Below are positions 41,386 through 49,154 of a DNA stretch of 64,000 bases, one piece after another. The stretch's first letter is position 1; every line of letters begins with the position of its first letter. The notes under the pieces are model-generated. The model searched no databases. It saw nothing but the letters and a program-made list of their open reading frames with translations, and was not told the origin of the DNA. The position numbers and the translations under genes were made by a program. This DNA is from CAWBYL01 sp963793025 (GTDB taxonomy: Bacteria > Actinomycetota > Acidimicrobiia > Acidimicrobiales > Acidimicrobilacustridaceae). The stretch spans positions 1,302,001-1,366,000 of the forward strand of contig CAWBYL010000006.1 in NCBI GenBank assembly GCA_963793025.1, written 5' to 3'.

Positions 41386-41412
41386 ATTCTATTTAGTACT
41401 TAACCAGGGGGG
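41386..41412 (-). promoter_or_regulatory. Low-GC promoter region of the lipid operon
   Basis: An AT-rich patch contains a near-perfect 12-bp palindrome, TTTAGTACTTAA (41392-41403), and a -10-like TAGAAT on the minus strand (41391-41386), about 45 nt before the oxidoreductase ATG. No -35 is seen at the standard spacing, which fits an activator- or alternative-sigma-dependent promoter. The CarH/LitR-like protein encoded nearby is a candidate binder. Confidence 0.45.
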
Positions 41413-41527
41413 ATGGCGTTCATTCCCGTGGTTGCCGGCCGTCCGAAGCCGTTGGCCTGCTCGGATGACGATGGCGCCTGGATCGGAGGGCGCCTCCGGG
41501 CTCCGGGTGGTGGCACCCCGGCCCCGG

Positions 41528-42529
41528 TCAGCCGACGTCCCGGGTCCGGTCGACGCACCAGTTCCACAGCCGCTCCCGCTCGCCGTCGGGGGTGCGGGTC
41601 CACGGCACCTTCACAGTGGATCGCCGCCGTCGGTCGAGCCAGAAGCCGCCGCTCTCGCCCAGTCGGGCGGAGGGCACCGAGGCCAGCCACACCAACGTGT
41701 CGGCCCCCTGGGCCGGGGTGCGCAGGATGGGTCGGGCCAGGCGGTGGAAGGTGGGCAGACCGGACACGACCCCCGGGGTGTCGGCCCAGCCCGGATGCAG
41801 GGCGTGGAAGGCCACGTCGGCGGGACCGCGTCGGGCCCACTCGGCCGTGAGCTCCACCTGGGCCCGCTTGGCCCGGGCGTAGGCGGCGGTACCGGAGTAC
41901 TTCTCCGGGTAGGGCGGTTCGAGGTCGTCGACGTCCAGACGCTCGGCGTACATGCCGCCCGAGGACATGGTCAGGACCCGCGCGCCGGGTCCGGCGGCCT
42001 CGAGCGCCGGGAGCAGCAGCGAGGTGAGGAGGAACGGGCCGAGGACCTGGGCCGTCACCGTCACCTCCGTTCCGGACGGGGCGAGCTGGAACGTCGGGCT
42101 GAGGGCCCCGGCATTGTGGGCCAGGACGTGGACCCGGTCGTAGCGGCTCCGAATGTCGTCGGCCAGCCGCCGGACGTCGTCGAAGTCGGCCATGTCGGCC
42201 ACTCCCGTCGAGACGTCGGCCCCGGTCAGACGCAGCTCGGCGGCGACCGCTTCGACCTTCTCCGGCGTGCGGCTGACCAGGTGGAGACGGGCTCCGAGCG
42301 AGCCCAGCCGCTCGGCCGCGGCCCGGCCGAGGCCCGAGGTGAAGCCGGTGAGCACCACGACCCGGTCGTCGAGGCGCCGAGGAGGGTCGTCGTCCCAGTC
42401 GAGCAGCCGGCGTCGGGCGTGGAAGCCGAGAGTGCTCCAGCTCCCGACGATGGTCACCTCGAGGGCGGCGTCGACCATCTCGGCCGGTGGGGGGATCCGG
42501 TCGGTGATGGCGGTGGGCAGGTTGGGCAT
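41528..42529 (-). CDS. Short-chain dehydrogenase/reductase
   Basis: This 333-residue SDR enzyme has an N-terminal extension of about 55 residues before the Rossmann motif TGFTSGLG, then NAGALS, a catalytic Ser in LTMSSGG and YARAK with the catalytic Tyr and Lys. The triad is intact. It resembles the DHRS12-like group. It lies 47 nt downstream of the B12-dependent regulator gene on the same strand and just before the lipid operon, so it is probably light-regulated with them. Substrate unknown. Confidence 0.82.
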   Translation of the reverse strand: MPNLPTAITDRIPPPAEMVDAALEVTIVGSWSTLGFHARRRLLDWDDDPPRRLDDRVVVLTGFTSGLGRAAAERLGSLGARLHLVSRTPEKVEAVAAELRLTGADVSTGVADMADFDDVRRLADDIRSRYDRVHVLAHNAGALSPTFQLAPSGTEVTVTAQVLGPFLLTSLLLPALEAAGPGARVLTMSSGGMYAERLDVDDLEPPYPEKYSGTAAYARAKRAQVELTAEWARRGPADVAFHALHPGWADTPGVVSGLPTFHRLARPILRTPAQGADTLVWLASVPSARLGESGGFWLDRRRRSTVKVPWTRTPDGERERLWNWCVDRTRDVG

Positions 42530-42576
42530 GCCTGGTCTCCTCCTCGGGCTGGGGGGCTACCTTCCCCTCCCGGCGC

Positions 42577-43431
42577 TCAACGAGCCCTGGGTGATCGGGA
42601 GGCGAAGCGGTCGAACGCCTCCAGCAGCTCCGGGGCGCTGCGGGTCACCTCGTCGGCTCCGAGCGTGTCGGCCGCGTCGCCCGAGGCGACGGCCAGGCCG
42701 CCGACCACGACGGGGCAGCCGACCTCCTCGTGGAGCCGGGCGATGGTGGCGGCGATGACGTCGTCGTCGTCCACGCTGGTGGCGCTGATCCCGACCCCGA
42801 TGAGGCGCTCGGCGCCGAGCGCGGCGTCGACGAACGACTGGGACGGGGTGTCGGCTCCCAGGTCGACGACGGTGAACCCGTGGCCCCGGAGGAGATCGGC
42901 GGCGAGGGCGACGGGGACGCCGTGGTGGTCGCCGGGAGCGGCTCCGACCACGACCGTGCCCCGCTTGCGGCCTCGGCGGGTGAAGTGGGGGCCGAGACGA
43001 CCGATGATGCGGTACATCACGACCGAGGCCCGGTGCTCGTCGGCGACCGAGACCCGTCCGGCAGCCCACTCCTCGCCGATCCGAGCCATGGCCGGGGCCA
43101 GGACCTCGAGGTAGATCTCGTCGGGTTCGATACCGGCGGTGATCGCCGTCTCGACGATCGCCCAGGAACCGGTCTCGTCGCCGGCCAGCAGACGGCGTTC
43201 GAGGCGCAGGTGGTAGTCGTGGCGGCGGCGGCGACCCTGACCGGGCCCGGCCGAGGGGGCTCCGCCCACGGGAACCGTGCCGGGGGCGCCGGCCTTCATG
43301 GCGGCCACGTCAGCGGGGTCCACCCGCCATTCGGCCCCGACCTTCACCGCGGCCAACCGACCGGTGCGCACGTAGCGGTAGGCGGTCATGTAGTGCACGC
43401 CGAGCTCGGTCGCCGCCTGGTTGAGGGTCAT
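42577..43431 (-). CDS. CarH/LitR-like B12-dependent photoreceptor regulator
   Basis: This 284-residue protein has an excisionase/MerR-like helix-turn-helix (about 1-46, TLNQAATELGVHYMTAYRYV). A basic linker leads to a four-helix domain with Trp122 and Glu132-His133 in the exact W-X9-EH spacing of the CarH photosensory module. A cobalamin-binding Rossmann domain follows, with the axial-ligand His170 in GDHHGVP and VVDLGADTP. The usual G of the DxHxxG motif is Pro173. In the known family adenosylcobalamin holds a repressor tetramer in the dark and light releases it. Start ATG 43431 follows GGGAGA. Confidence 0.85.
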   Translation of the reverse strand: MTLNQAATELGVHYMTAYRYVRTGRLAAVKVGAEWRVDPADVAAMKAGAPGTVPVGGAPSAGPGQGRRRRHDYHLRLERRLLAGDETGSWAIVETAITAGIEPDEIYLEVLAPAMARIGEEWAAGRVSVADEHRASVVMYRIIGRLGPHFTRRGRKRGTVVVGAAPGDHHGVPVALAADLLRGHGFTVVDLGADTPSQSFVDAALGAERLIGVGISATSVDDDDVIAATIARLHEEVGCPVVVGGLAVASGDAADTLGADEVTRSAPELLEAFDRFASRSPRAR

Positions 43432-43614
43432 CGTCTCCCGGGCCACGCCACCTGCCGTTCGACTCTGATGAACGGTCGGGTACCGATCAATCAACACTGA
43501 ACGTACAACCGACTCCGGATCCACCTCGTATCGGAGCTCCAACCCGGTCCGAGGCCCCGGTTCCGACCGGCGCGGCCGAGGAGCTCCGCGACGTGCCGGT
43601 ACGGTGGCCGAGCG

Positions 43615-44235
43615 ATGATGACCAGCTACAGACCCCAGGTCGCGGCCGCCTTCGAGGTGCTGGCCGAAGGCCTTGCTCCCTTCGTGGACGCCCGCATGGC
43701 CAAGGTCTTCCCGGGCGAGGACTGGATCCTCGTCGCCGCGTCGAAGCTGGGCAAGCGCCGCGAGGTCCTGGTGTCGCTCGTCGACCCTCACTTCCAGCTC
43801 GAGGTCATCAACCGTTGGTGGGGTCCGGCCTTCTCCCCGGTCCTCCCCGACTCCATCCGCCCGGTGATCACCGAGCTGCGCACGGCCCGCAACCACTGGG
43901 CCCATCCCGACGCCGACCATCCTCTCGACTTCGACTACGCCCTGCGGATCCACCGCGCCGCCGAGGCGCTCCTCATGGCCGTGGGCTCCGAGCAGGCCGC
44001 CGCCATGACGGAGCTGGCCGACGAGCTGCGGTGGGAGGACGTCCATGAGCGGGCCCGGGCGCGGGGGAGGGCGAGACGACGGTGCTGTTCGAGGAGCTGG
44101 TGCACCTCCAGGAGGACCACGAGGCCCTCGAGGCCCAGCTGGTCGAGGCCCGGCAGGCGGCGTCGTCGGCCACGGGGCGGTCTCGAGCGATGTCGCGCCA
44201 GCTGGCCGAGCTGCAGGCGCAGTACGCGGCCGTGA
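43615..44235 (+). CDS. Swt1-like HEPN-domain protein, C-terminus probably out of frame
   Basis: The first 140 residues form a HEPN domain of the Swt1 type with the R-X4-H motif RNHWAH (Arg92, His97). HEPN domains are often RNases of defence or toxin systems, but also occur in regulatory proteins. After residue about 147 the translation becomes Arg/Ser/Pro-rich and is a shadow of the 44082-44558 coiled-coil frame. A one-base change near the G-run at 44062-44071 would fuse the two. It is divergent from the photoreceptor gene, with TACGGT at 43600-43605 as a possible -10. Confidence 0.6.
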   Translation: MMTSYRPQVAAAFEVLAEGLAPFVDARMAKVFPGEDWILVAASKLGKRREVLVSLVDPHFQLEVINRWWGPAFSPVLPDSIRPVITELRTARNHWAHPDADHPLDFDYALRIHRAAEALLMAVGSEQAAAMTELADELRWEDVHERARARGRARRRCCSRSWCTSRRTTRPSRPSWSRPGRRRRRPRGGLERCRASWPSCRRSTRP

Positions 44236-44558
44236 CCGGGTTGCGCGACGACTACCTCATGGTCCAGCGTCAGCTGGAGGTCGGCCGGTCAGGGGCGGTG
44301 ACCACACCCCGCGACGACGCGTCGGCGGCGGCCGAGGCCGAGGTGCTCCGCCAGCGGCTGGAGCAGGCGGCGGCGGCCGGTGATCGGTTGCACGCCGAGG
44401 CCGAGCACCTCCGCGAGGAGCTGGCCCGCACCCGGGCCGAGATCGCCGAGGTGGATCCGCTCCGCACCGAGATCGGCCGCCGGTGGCTCTGGTTGGTCGC
44501 GGTGCTGGTGCTGGTCCTGGGCCTGCTCATCGGGCTGGTGGGCTTCATCCCCCACTGA
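44082..44558 (+). CDS. Coiled-coil protein with C-terminal membrane helix (possibly 3' part of HEPN gene)
   Basis: From GTG 44082 the frame gives 158 residues: a long charged helix (about 1-130) and a single C-terminal helix (WLWLVAVLVLVLGLLIGLVGFI). A GGGGGAGGG run at 44063-44071 could act as a ribosome site. It overlaps the HEPN frame by 154 nt, unusually long. Either it is a separate coupled gene or the HEPN protein is really one chain of HEPN, coiled coil and membrane anchor. No family is recognised. Confidence 0.55.
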   Translation: MLFEELVHLQEDHEALEAQLVEARQAASSATGRSRAMSRQLAELQAQYAAVTGLRDDYLMVQRQLEVGRSGAVTTPRDDASAAAEAEVLRQRLEQAAAAGDRLHAEAEHLREELARTRAEIAEVDPLRTEIGRRWLWLVAVLVLVLGLLIGLVGFIPH

Positions 44559-44597
44559 GCAGGATGTTCTCCCTCCCTGTGGGTCAGGCGTCGTCGG

Positions 44598-45500
44598 TCA
44601 GGCCCGGCGTCCGTACAGGCGGGTCACCATCTCCGACCGTGTCGCCGTCTCGTCGTCGTCGAGGATCCCGGCCTCGTGGAGCAGGTCGAGAGCGTCCATG
44701 AGGCTCGCCTGCAGGAGCGTGAGCTCCGTCGGCGCGACCGTCGGGTGCTCCAGCGCCGGCATCGCCACCGTCGCGACCGCCGGCGTGGGCTCCGTCGGGA
44801 CGGTGGCTGTGCCCGACGGGTGGACGGCCGAGTCCCACGAGTGGTTGACGGGTGCCGTGGTCTCGGCGGTGTGGAGCTGGTGGGCGACGATGGCGGCCCG
44901 GACCTCTTCGGCCGCCTCGCCCCGCAGGCCCTTCACGAGGATCTCGCTGCCGGCCCGGCTGCGGACCACCACCACGGCGGTGGTGAGCCGCCGCTGCACG
45001 GCCACGTCGTGGATGTCGCTCAGCGCCATCTGGCGTCGGATGCCCCCGCGGCGGTCCCGGAGCTCCAACCGGTCGCCCATGATCACCAGTCGCTCGCCCG
45101 AGCGATCGAGGTCGCTGGCCAGCACCGTGGCGCCCGATGGGTCGAGGGTCGTCGCCGTCGGCCGCGGTCGTTGGGCGGCGGCGGCCAGGGCGCCGCTCAC
45201 CGCCGCGGCCGGCCCACCGATGGGGACGGCCACACCGGGGGGCCGGGTGCGGGGCTCGGTCAGGTCATCGGGCAGGAAGCTCAGCGGAGGCCCCAACGGC
45301 TTCACCACCACCGTGGGGGGCAGGGGGGCCAGCGATGGCTCGCCCATGGCTCGTCGCGCCGCCTCCGCCCGGAGCTTGGCCTGGATGGCAGCGTCCTCTC
45401 GCGAGGCCCGCTCCCGGGCCGAGATCTGTGAGTTCAACGAATCGGATCCCGTGGGATCCAGGTCATTGCGCGAGAGCGGATCGGACGCACTGTGGGCCAC
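44598..45500 (-). CDS. PH-like domain protein with C-terminal SHOCT-like motif
   Basis: The GTG at 45500 gives 300 residues; upstream codons in the frame look noncoding. After a charged helix (about 20-55) and a Pro-rich linker there is a beta-rich stretch (about 125-215, RLVIMGDRLELRDR and LTTAVVVVRSRAG) resembling bacterial PH domains. The final 45 residues (LLQASLMDALDLLHEAGILDDDE) resemble a SHOCT oligomerisation motif. It is probably cytoplasmic or peripheral to the membrane. Function unknown. Confidence 0.6.
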   Translation of the reverse strand: MAHSASDPLSRNDLDPTGSDSLNSQISARERASREDAAIQAKLRAEAARRAMGEPSLAPLPPTVVVKPLGPPLSFLPDDLTEPRTRPPGVAVPIGGPAAAVSGALAAAAQRPRPTATTLDPSGATVLASDLDRSGERLVIMGDRLELRDRRGGIRRQMALSDIHDVAVQRRLTTAVVVVRSRAGSEILVKGLRGEAAEEVRAAIVAHQLHTAETTAPVNHSWDSAVHPSGTATVPTEPTPAVATVAMPALEHPTVAPTELTLLQASLMDALDLLHEAGILDDDETATRSEMVTRLYGRRA

Positions 45501-45561
45501 GTTTGTCTCATCGGCGCCGAGGCGTCGATGATTGAGCCACGATCCGACCGAGGAGACGACG

Positions 45562-45822
45562 ATGTCCGAAGCCGAACGTGACGCGGTGACGCCTGACCGT
45601 CCCCAGGACGACGGTGTGGTGGAACCCGAGCTGCCCCAGGTCGACGTCGAGGGGGCTCGACTGCTGGGCAACGAAGCTCGGGCCCGCCTGCACGCCGACG
45701 GTTTCGACGACGACCAGATCGAGGCGTGGGTCCGGGCCTACTTCGAGGAGGACCACGAGGGCAGCGTCGACGGTCTGGTGGCGTTCATCGCGGCCGAGCA
45801 GGCCGCCGGCCGCCACCGCTGA
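45562..45822 (+). CDS. Small acidic hypothetical protein
   Basis: This 86-residue protein starts at ATG 45562 after GAGGAG (45549-45554). It is strongly acidic. The first 30 residues look disordered. The rest is helical with GARLLGNEARARLHADGF and DDQIEAWVRAYFEE, a pattern resembling small UBA-like or Smr-associated helical domains but not assignable. It stands alone between two minus-strand units. No function is proposed. Confidence 0.55.
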   Translation: MSEAERDAVTPDRPQDDGVVEPELPQVDVEGARLLGNEARARLHADGFDDDQIEAWVRAYFEEDHEGSVDGLVAFIAAEQAAGRHR

Positions 45823-45949
45823 GCCCGTCCTGGTCGATCCCGACCCCCGTTCCGGTGGTGAAACCGCTTCGGACGCGACGCCCGAGCTCCACCGGAGCGG
45901 ATCGGGGCCGATCGGGGCGGATCGAACGGGGGTCAGCGCCCTGGCGGGG

Positions 45950-46630
45950 TCAGAACGATCGGTTCGACGAGTCGGGCCGGAGCCGGGCCACCAGCGCGGG
46001 CACGGTGGTGACGACCTCGGCCGATTGGTGTTCGACCAGCCATCGGCGGTTGCGGCGGTGCAGGTCCTCGGCCGGGTCGAAGCCGTTGAGCACCACCACC
46101 GGCGTGGCCACGTGGGCCCCCCGGTCGAGGGCCTCGAGGGTGAGGGTGACGTCGTTGATCGTGCCCAGACCGGCATGGGCCACGATCACCACGATGTCGG
46201 GTTGGAGCTCCTCGATCAGGGTCACGGCGTCGCCGTCGGACGCCTGAGGGGAGCGGACCCCGCCCGCGGTCTCGACCACGCCGAGGGCGGGCGGAGGAAC
46301 CGGCCAGCCCGTCTCCGCGGCCAGGTCGGCGATGGTGAACGGTGCCCGGCCGAGCACGTCGGCGGCCATGGGCGGAGCCATGGCGACGGGGTACCAGCGG
46401 TGACGGGGACAGACGTCGCTCGGGTCCTCGCCGGTGGCGGCGCCGAGTACGTGGGCGTCGGTGTGGCCGTCGTCGGGTTCGAAGGACTGGGCGGGCTTGC
46501 GGGCCGCCACGTCGAAACCCTCGGCCGCCAGCTCTCGGAGAACGTGGGCCCCGACCCAGGTCTTGCCCACCTCGGTCCCGGTGCCCACGATGACGACCAG
46601 TCGGCGGGGACGGGTGCCGATGCTGCTCAC
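45950..46630 (-). CDS. bioD: Dethiobiotin synthetase BioD
   Basis: This 226-residue enzyme has the P-loop GTGTEVGKT (residues 16-24), the KPAQSF segment that binds the diaminopelargonate carbamate, and VVETAGGVRSP. It closes the ureido ring of dethiobiotin with ATP and CO2. It overlaps bioF by 4 nt and is the last gene of the biotin operon. No bioB or bioC lies in the window. The length is normal. Confidence 0.93.
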   Translation of the reverse strand: MSSIGTRPRRLVVIVGTGTEVGKTWVGAHVLRELAAEGFDVAARKPAQSFEPDDGHTDAHVLGAATGEDPSDVCPRHRWYPVAMAPPMAADVLGRAPFTIADLAAETGWPVPPPALGVVETAGGVRSPQASDGDAVTLIEELQPDIVVIVAHAGLGTINDVTLTLEALDRGAHVATPVVVLNGFDPAEDLHRRNRRWLVEHQSAEVVTTVPALVARLRPDSSNRSF

Positions 46631-47814
46631 GTGGCCGTGCCGGCGTCGATCGGGTGGTCGCCGCCGGTGGGGGCTCCGGGTTCCAGCCCGAGGTCGTGGA
46701 GTGCTTCGGCCAGGCGCTCGATCTGGTCGTCGGTGTGCGACGCCGAGAGCGCCACCCGGAGGCGGCTGGTGCCGGGAGGGACGGTGGGCGGCCGTATGGC
46801 GGGAACGTGGAGCCCGCGGTCGAGCAGGGAACGGGAAGCGGCGATGGCGGCCGCCTCGGTCCCGGCGACGACGGCCAGCACCGGCGTGGGGTGGCGGGGC
46901 AGGATCCGGGACACGTGGCCTCGCAGTCGGGACCGCAGCTCGTCACCCTCCGGGGAGGCCACGATGGCCACGGCGGCGAGGGCGGCGGCGGCGTCGGCCG
47001 GGCTGGGCGCCGTGGTGAAGATGTAGGGCCGGGCCCGGTTGACGAGCAGATCGGTGACGGACCGGTCGGCGGCCACGAAGCCACCCAGCGACCCGAGGGT
47101 CTTCGACAGGGTGCCGACCTGGATCTCGGGGGGGCCGCCGACGGCGACCGGGCCCGGTCGCGGCTGCAGCACCGAGTGGGCCTCGTCCAGCACGAGCAGG
47201 GCGTCGTGGGCGGCGCAGAGGGAGCGGAGCCGGGCGAGCGGGGCGACGTCGCCGTCCATCGAGAACACGACGTCGGTGACCACGATGCGCCGGACCGGAC
47301 CGGGCTCGGCCAGCATCTCGGCCAGGCCGTCCACGTCACCGTGGGCGTAGACCCGCAACTCGGCGCCCCCCGCCCGGGCCAGGCGGCAGCCGTCCACGAT
47401 GGAGGCGTGGTTCAGGGCGTCGGAGAAGATCCGGACCCCGGGCCCGCCGAGCGTGGCCAGCACACCCAGGTTGGCGGCGTAGCCGGTCGAGAACACCACG
47501 GCCGCCTCGGTGGCCCGCCACCGGGCCAGGGCGTGCTCGAGGTCCTCGTGCACCGGTCGCGAGCCGACGACGAGCCGTGACGCCCCCGAGCCCGTTCCCC
47601 ACCGGTCGGTGGCGGCGACGGCCGCCGCCTTCACCGCGGGGTGCTGGGACAGGCCGAGGTAGTCGTTGGAGGCGAACGACACGACCGGGCCGGCGCCGGC
47701 GAGCGTTCCGACCGGCCCGGCGGCGTCGAAGCTGCGAGGGGACCGCCACTGGTCGGCGGCCCGGATGCCGGCGGCCTCGTCGGCCAGCCACGTGCTCCAT
47801 CCGCCGTCGCTCAC
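46627..47814 (-). CDS. bioF: 8-amino-7-oxononanoate synthase BioF
   Basis: The GTG at 47814 (4-nt overlap with bioA) gives 395 residues. It is a PLP enzyme of the alpha-oxoamine synthase family: SFASNDYLGLS, GSGASRLVVGS, DEAHSVL and the PLP Lys in VGTLSKTLGSLGG. It condenses pimeloyl thioester with alanine. The frame stays open far upstream, but that part lies across bioA. Position between bioA and bioD confirms the role over the related KBL and HemA enzymes. Confidence 0.92.
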   Translation of the reverse strand: MSDGGWSTWLADEAAGIRAADQWRSPRSFDAAGPVGTLAGAGPVVSFASNDYLGLSQHPAVKAAAVAATDRWGTGSGASRLVVGSRPVHEDLEHALARWRATEAAVVFSTGYAANLGVLATLGGPGVRIFSDALNHASIVDGCRLARAGGAELRVYAHGDVDGLAEMLAEPGPVRRIVVTDVVFSMDGDVAPLARLRSLCAAHDALLVLDEAHSVLQPRPGPVAVGGPPEIQVGTLSKTLGSLGGFVAADRSVTDLLVNRARPYIFTTAPSPADAAAALAAVAIVASPEGDELRSRLRGHVSRILPRHPTPVLAVVAGTEAAAIAASRSLLDRGLHVPAIRPPTVPPGTSRLRVALSASHTDDQIERLAEALHDLGLEPGAPTGGDHPIDAGTAT

Positions 47815-49154
47815 GTGCGGCACACCTCGTCGACGGCCTCGGCCAGCACGGCCACGATCCGTTCGATCTCCGCCTCGGTCGAGGTGAGCATGGGCATGAG
47901 CACGACGACGTCGCCCAGCGGTCGGAGGAGGACTCCTCGGCGGACGGCGGCGGCGCAGACGAGCCGGCCCCAGCGCAGACCGTCGCCGGGAGGGGCCAGC
48001 TCGATCCCGGTCATCAGCCCACGACGTCGGACGGCGCCGACCACATCGCGGCGTTCGGTGGCGAACGACTCCAGGAGAGCACCGAGCTGGGCGGCTCGCC
48101 GGCGGACGTTGTCCAACACGTCCCACTCGTCCATCAGCTCCAGATGGCGACGGGCCACCGCCGCGCCGAGGGCGTTCCCGGAGTAGGAGTGCCCGTGGTA
48201 GAAGGTCCGTTCGCTGAGGTCGGGGCCGAGGAACGCCTGGTAGACACCCCGGCTGGCCACGGTGGCGGCCATGGGCAGGTAGCCGCCGGTGAGGCCCTTG
48301 CCGATGCACAGCAGGTCGGGGCGGATCCGGCACTGCTCGGACGCGAACAACGTGCCCGTGCGTCCGAACCCGGTCGCCACCTCGTCGGCGATCAGCAGCA
48401 CGCCGTGCTCCCGGCAGGCGTTCCCCACCTGCTCGACCGATCCCGGGTCGGTCACGTACATCCCGTTGGCGCCCTGGACGAGGGGCTCGATCACCACTGC
48501 CGCCAGCTCGTGGGCGTGGGCCTCGACGAGCGCGCAGGCTCGGATCGCCCAGTCGGGGTCGGCGTAGCCCGGCGTCCGCATCACGGTGAACCGCAGCGGA
48601 TCGAACACCGTGGTCCCGAACCCGCCGGCGCCGACGGAGATCGAACCCACCGTGTCGCCGTGGTAGGCGTCGCCCAGGGCCAGGTACCGGGTGCGGCCCC
48701 CGATGCCCTGGTTGGTCCAGTACTGGAAGGCGATCTTGAGGGCCTGCTCAACCGCCGCGGCGCCGTCGGAGGCGAAGAGGAAGTGGGGCTCGCTCACCGG
48801 CACGCGGGGGGCCAGGGCCTCGGCCAGCTCGATGGTGGCCCGGTTGCCGTTGCCCAACATGGTCGTGTGGGCGACCCGGTCGAGCTGCTCCCGGATCGCC
48901 TGGTCGAGCTCGGGCACCCGGTGGCCGAGCGTGGTGACCCACAGCGACGAGATGGCGTCGAGGTAGCGGCGGCCGTCGACGTCGATGAGCTCCCGACCCT
49001 CCGCCGACTCCACGATCACCGGGGAGTTCTCCCCGTACACGGACATCTGGGTGAAGCCGTGCCAGACCACCGCAGCGTCCCGGTCGACCCAGCGGTCGTT
49101 GGCGGTCGTCAGCAGCGGCGTCGTCTGCAGCGGCGTCCTCTCGGCATCGGTCAC
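47811..49154 (-). CDS. bioA: Adenosylmethionine-8-amino-7-oxononanoate aminotransferase BioA
   Basis: The GTG at 49154 overlaps the ABC1-kinase stop and gives 447 residues. It is a class III aminotransferase: DAISSLWVTTLGH, FASDGAAAVEQALKIAFQY, the LIADEVATGFGRTG segment and the PLP Lys in LLCIGKGLTGGYLP. It converts KAPA to diaminopelargonic acid with SAM as amino donor. It is coupled to bioF downstream and to the kinase gene upstream. Confidence 0.92.
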   Translation of the reverse strand: MTDAERTPLQTTPLLTTANDRWVDRDAAVVWHGFTQMSVYGENSPVIVESAEGRELIDVDGRRYLDAISSLWVTTLGHRVPELDQAIREQLDRVAHTTMLGNGNRATIELAEALAPRVPVSEPHFLFASDGAAAVEQALKIAFQYWTNQGIGGRTRYLALGDAYHGDTVGSISVGAGGFGTTVFDPLRFTVMRTPGYADPDWAIRACALVEAHAHELAAVVIEPLVQGANGMYVTDPGSVEQVGNACREHGVLLIADEVATGFGRTGTLFASEQCRIRPDLLCIGKGLTGGYLPMAATVASRGVYQAFLGPDLSERTFYHGHSYSGNALGAAVARRHLELMDEWDVLDNVRRRAAQLGALLESFATERRDVVGAVRRRGLMTGIELAPPGDGLRWGRLVCAAAVRRGVLLRPLGDVVVLMPMLTSTEAEIERIVAVLAEAVDEVCRT

